In this document: in pieces, positions 5,796 through 8,350 of the stretch
How the letters are laid out: each line of letters opens with the position of its first letter
Position numbering within the stretch: position 1 is the stretch's first letter
Assembly (NCBI GenBank): GCA_035650655.1
Contig: DASRHG010000032.1
Coordinates: 1 to 8,350, forward strand
Source of the DNA: DASRHG01 sp035650655
GTDB lineage: Bacteria; Desulfobacterota; Binatia; DP-6
DNA length: 8,350 nucleotides
Reading direction: 5' to 3'
Notes under the pieces: model-generated
The model's input: the letters and a program-made list of their open reading frames with translations, nothing else
Told to the model about the DNA's origin: nothing
Database searches by the model: none
Position numbers and translations under genes: made by a program

Positions 5796-7690
5796 GTGAG
5801 CGCGTCGATCGCGGGCAGCGGTCCGGGAAGGCCGAGATCGCGGACGGTCACCGCGAGCTCGTCGAGCCGATCGACGATCGCGTCCGGGCCGTCGAGCGGG
5901 AGGAGGACGCCGTCGTTCGCCCGGCGGTCGCGCAGCCACGCGGCGATGATCGTCGTCGCGTCCACGTCGTCGCGCCCGAGCGGCACGTCCTGATACGCCG
6001 CGAAGCGCTGGCGGACGAGGTCGACGGCCGCCGCGAGGTCGCCGATCGCGGCGATGCGGAGCTCGAACGCGAGCCGCCCGCCGAGGACCGCGTAGAAGAG
6101 CGCCGCATCCCGGGCGACGGTCGGGAGGAGGACGACGAAGTTCTGCCGCGCGAGCACCCACGCGAGCGCGCGCTGCCGCGCGCGGAGCGTCTCCAGAAGC
6201 TCGAGGTCGCGCTGCACCCGCGCAGCCGCCTCGAACCGCTCCCCCGCCGCGAGCCGATCACGGCGGGCGACGAGCGCGGCGAGCGGCGCCTCGTTCTCGC
6301 CGGCGAGGAAGGCGACGAGCGCGTCGACCTGCGCGCGATACGCCGCGGCGTCGACGCGCGCCGCGCACGGCGCGGTGCAGGCCCCCACCTGCCCCGAGAG
6401 GCACGGCGTCGCGGCGGGCGACGGCGCGAGCGCGCCGGGACAGGTCCGGAGCCCGAAGAGCCGGCCGAGCACGGCGTGCGCCCGGTCCGCGGCGTCGCGG
6501 CTGCGGAAGGGCCCCACGTAGAGGGCGCGATCGGGGGCGAGCCGCTCCGTGACCCAGAGCCGGGGATACGTACCGCGGACGCCGAGCTTCAGGAAGCCGA
6601 CACGCGGCAGGTGCTTCCGCTGCCGGTTGTAGGGAGGCTTGAGGTCCCGGATCTGACGCGCTTCGAGCAGCGACGCGGCGAGCTCGCTCCCCGTTTCCGT
6701 CACGCGGAAGTCGTACACGTGCCGGATGAGGTCGAGGACGCGCGGCGAGTGGCCGCGCGCGTTCGTGAAGTAGCTCGCGAGGCGCTCGCGGAGCCGCACG
6801 GCCTTGCCGACGTAGAGGAGCCGCCCGTCCTCGCCGAGGAGATGGTAGACGCCCGGCGTCGCGGGCACGCCGTCGAGCCGCTGCCGCGGTACGTGGACGA
6901 CGAACGGCCGGCCGTCGGCGGCGCTGCGCTGGAAGTCCAGCAGCTGGTCGACGCGGGTGATCCCGCGTCCGGCCGCGCGCTCGAGGAAGACGCAGAGGAT
7001 CTCCGCGGCGATGCGGGCGTCGGGCAGCGCGCGGTGGCGGCCGAAGCACGCGATGCCGAGATGGCTCGCGACGACGTCGAGCGCGCGGCGGCGGAGCTCG
7101 GGCAGGAGCCGGCGGGCGAGCCGGAGGGTGCAGAGCCCCGGATGGTCGAGCCGGCGTCCGACGACCCGCTCGGCCGCGGCGTTCAGGTGCGCGAGATCGA
7201 AGGCGGCGTTGTGCGCGACGAGGACGTCGTCGCCCGCGAACTCGAGGAAGCGCGGCAGCACGGCGTCGATGCGCGGCGCCTCGGCGACCATCTCGTCGGT
7301 GATGCCCGTCAGCCGGCTGACGAAGGGCGGGATCGGCCGCTCGGGGTTCACCAGGGTCGCGAACGTCTCGGCGAGCCGCCCCTGCCGGACGCGCACGGCC
7401 CCGATCTCGGTGATGCCGGTCCCGCCCGCCGGGCCGCCCGTCGTCTCGAGGTCGACGACCACGAACGAGGCCTCCGCGCACGGGCGCGCGAGCGCGTCGA
7501 AGGCGCGCGCGCGCCACCGGCCGGCGTCGGCGTCGAAGCGGAAGCGAGGGTCGGTGCCGAGGAGCGTCGCGAGGAAGCGCGGCCCGAACTCCGGGTCGCG
7601 GCCGCGGGCGGTGAAGACGAGGTCGAGCAGCTCCTCCGGCGACGCCCCGGCGGGACGGTCGGCCAGGTAGCCGTAGAGCCGCTGCCGCAT
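5792..7690 (-). CDS. DEDDh exonuclease / GIY-YIG / UvrC-like fusion nuclease
   Basis: A 632-residue protein of the DnaQ-UvrC fusion type known from mycobacteria (Rv2191-like). Residues 1-70 look like a small helical, possibly winged-helix, domain. Residues about 75-240 are a DnaQ-type 3'-5' exonuclease with the complete DEDDh set D80, E82, D165, H219 and D224. Residues about 270-355 are a GIY-YIG nuclease domain: GVY (280-282), YVG (293-295), R299 and R303, candidate catalytic E345, and KPPYNRQRK (351-359). C417, C430, C438 and C442 follow with spacing x12, x7, x3, nearly that of the four cysteines holding the iron-sulfur cluster in UvrC. A UVR-like helical hairpin, the UvrB-contact motif, lies at about 472-505. 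The C-terminal 120 residues lack the recognisable RNase H and HhH motifs of full UvrC. Likely role: damage incision coupled to exonucleolytic trimming. It starts 23 bp after the upstream stop and overlaps hpnK by 4 bp. Confidence 0.9.
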   Translation of the reverse strand: MRQRLYGYLADRPAGASPEELLDLVFTARGRDPEFGPRFLATLLGTDPRFRFDADAGRWRARAFDALARPCAEASFVVVDLETTGGPAGGTGITEIGAVRVRQGRLAETFATLVNPERPIPPFVSRLTGITDEMVAEAPRIDAVLPRFLEFAGDDVLVAHNAAFDLAHLNAAAERVVGRRLDHPGLCTLRLARRLLPELRRRALDVVASHLGIACFGRHRALPDARIAAEILCVFLERAAGRGITRVDQLLDFQRSAADGRPFVVHVPRQRLDGVPATPGVYHLLGEDGRLLYVGKAVRLRERLASYFTNARGHSPRVLDLIRHVYDFRVTETGSELAASLLEARQIRDLKPPYNRQRKHLPRVGFLKLGVRGTYPRLWVTERLAPDRALYVGPFRSRDAADRAHAVLGRLFGLRTCPGALAPSPAATPCLSGQVGACTAPCAARVDAAAYRAQVDALVAFLAGENEAPLAALVARRDRLAAGERFEAAARVQRDLELLETLRARQRALAWVLARQNFVVLLPTVARDAALFYAVLGGRLAFELRIAAIGDLAAAVDLVRQRFAAYQDVPLGRDDVDATTIIAAWLRDRRANDGVLLPLDGPDAIVDRLDELAVTVRDLGLPGPLPAIDALT

Positions 7691-7713
7691 GCGGCCGGGT
7701 CAGCTCGCCGCGG

Positions 7714-8350
7714 TCAGAAGGAGAAGAAGCCCTTGCGTCGCGCCGGGGCGCCCGGCGCCTTCTCGCGGAGCGCGGTCGCCCGGAGCTCTTCCTCGAACCG
7801 TTCGAGCGCGGCGCGCTGGCGCGCCTCGAACTGCTCGAGCTCGCGCTTGCGCCGCTCGTGGAACTCCTCGAAGTCGCGGGTCCAGGCCGCGTGGAAGCGC
7901 GCGAGCGCGTCCTCCACGCGGCGGACCATGCCGAGCGTCGGGACGAGCGAGCCGTTGCAGTGCGGGCAGTAGAAGACGACGCCGGCGCGGAAGTGGCGGA
8001 AGGGGACGCTGTAGTCGCCCGAGCAGCGGAAGCAGCGGATCGGGATCTCCCAGTCATCGGGCGCCGGGATCGCGATGCCCGCGGTCTCGACCGGCGCCGT
8101 GGCCGCCGGCGGCGGCGCCGCGGGTGCCGGCGCGGGCCCGGCCTTCGCCGGCGGCGCGGCCTTCGCGGCCGCCGCCCCCTCCCCGCCTCCTGCCGCCGGC
8201 ACCGCCGCTCCCTCCTTCTTGAAGCGCGACGGCGCGTCGTCGGGGATCGTCTCGTCGGGATGGAGCCGGCGCGCGCGCGCGAGCAGCACCTCGTGCGTCT
8301 CCGGAATGTCCGGGTTCGGCACGCAGCAGTCGACCGGGCACACCGCCGCG
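7714..8350 (-). CDS. Ferredoxin fused to zinc-ribbon/coiled-coil region (5' end outside window)
   Basis: About 211 residues are visible and the frame is still open at the right edge. The visible N-terminal part, AAVCPVDCCVPNPDIPETHE followed by LLARARRLHPDE, is the C-terminal half of a bacterial 4Fe-4S ferredoxin. The GTG at 8343 is the valine before CPVDCC and is not a true start. Counting that valine as residue 1: a charged stretch (about 30-43), an Ala/Pro/Gly linker (about 44-92), a Cys4 zinc-ribbon-like segment with CFRC (104-107) and CPHC (126-129), a strongly charged coiled coil rich in Glu, Arg and Phe (about 140-192), and the basic tail RRKGFFSF. The ferredoxin part would carry electrons. 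The ribbon and coil suggest a protein or nucleic-acid contact, but no function is assigned. It lies 23 bp upstream of the DnaQ-UvrC gene in the same direction, probably in one operon. Another possibility is that the ferredoxin part is only structural. Confidence 0.75.
   Translation of the reverse strand, partial: AAVCPVDCCVPNPDIPETHEVLLARARRLHPDETIPDDAPSRFKKEGAAVPAAGGGEGAAAAKAAPPAKAGPAPAPAAPPPAATAPVETAGIAIPAPDDWEIPIRCFRCSGDYSVPFRHFRAGVVFYCPHCNGSLVPTLGMVRRVEDALARFHAAWTRDFEEFHERRKRELEQFEARQRAALERFEEELRATALREKAPGAPARRKGFFSF

Noticed and set aside
5796..6161. N-terminal extension of hpnK to a start near 6161
   Set aside because: The extra residues are out-of-frame translation of the nuclease gene. 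HpnK homology begins at MSRRRLIVTG, and the ATGA overlap at 5795-5792 is a normal coupled start.
6258..8057. 599-codon minus-strand frame and the plus-strand frame 6476-7972 over the nuclease gene
   Set aside because: Both are out-of-frame shadows of the DnaQ/GIY-YIG gene and of the ferredoxin-fusion gene. They consist of Arg/Ser/Ala/Pro runs.
8090..8220. GC-rich repetitive-looking tract (GCCGGCGGCGGC-like)
   Set aside because: It encodes the Ala/Pro/Gly linker of the ferredoxin fusion in frame. No regular repeat unit is present.

Overview
This is a gene-dense, very GC-rich window (roughly 70% GC by eye) with six genes, two of them cut by the window edges. Codons end almost always in G or C, so every gene has long shadow frames on both strands. 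Content and base composition suggest a high-GC, hopanoid-producing Gram-negative-type bacterium. An uncultivated soil lineage such as Rokubacteria/Methylomirabilota, or a high-GC delta-type proteobacterium, would fit, but the window alone cannot settle the taxon.

Left block (1-2038, minus strand): a two-gene phosphonate module. A 546-residue fusion of a PEP-mutase-like domain and a sugar-nucleotide-type nucleotidyltransferase (398-2038) is followed after 36 bp by the first 120 codons of a thiamine-diphosphate enzyme of the phosphonopyruvate/sulfopyruvate decarboxylase family (1-361, cut at the left edge). PEP mutase makes phosphonopyruvate, the decarboxylase pulls that unfavourable reaction forward to phosphonoacetaldehyde, and the nucleotidyltransferase would activate a downstream phosphonate as a nucleotide conjugate.

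Divergent control region (2039-2257): this carries a good minus-strand promoter for the fusion gene, a weaker plus-strand promoter candidate, a perfect 7-bp-arm inverted repeat of TetR-operator type (2174-2191) next to a GACCGGTC palindrome, and a strong Shine-Dalgarno for hpnJ.

Middle block (2258-5795): hpnJ and hpnI on the plus strand, abutting as TAG|ATG, converge on hpnK on the minus strand with only 7 bp between stop codons. A hairpin spans the junction. Together the three encode the known route from bacteriohopanetetrol to its glucosamine and cyclitol-ether derivatives: HpnI adds GlcNAc, HpnK deacetylates it, and HpnJ, a radical SAM enzyme, converts the sugar to the cyclitol.

Right block (4923-8350, minus strand): hpnK is the last gene of a minus-strand run. 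Upstream of it lie a DnaQ-type exonuclease/GIY-YIG/UvrC-like repair protein, whose stop overlaps the hpnK start as ATGA, and the 3' part of a ferredoxin fused through an Ala/Pro/Gly linker to a Cys4 zinc-ribbon-like segment and a coiled coil.

The points most worth a second look are the phosphonate module placed divergently against hopanoid head-group genes, the hybrid active-site loop of the PEP-mutase-like domain, the altered nucleotidyltransferase signature, and the coupling of hpnK to a DNA-repair gene. No rRNA, tRNA, CRISPR array, insertion sequence or phage gene was seen.
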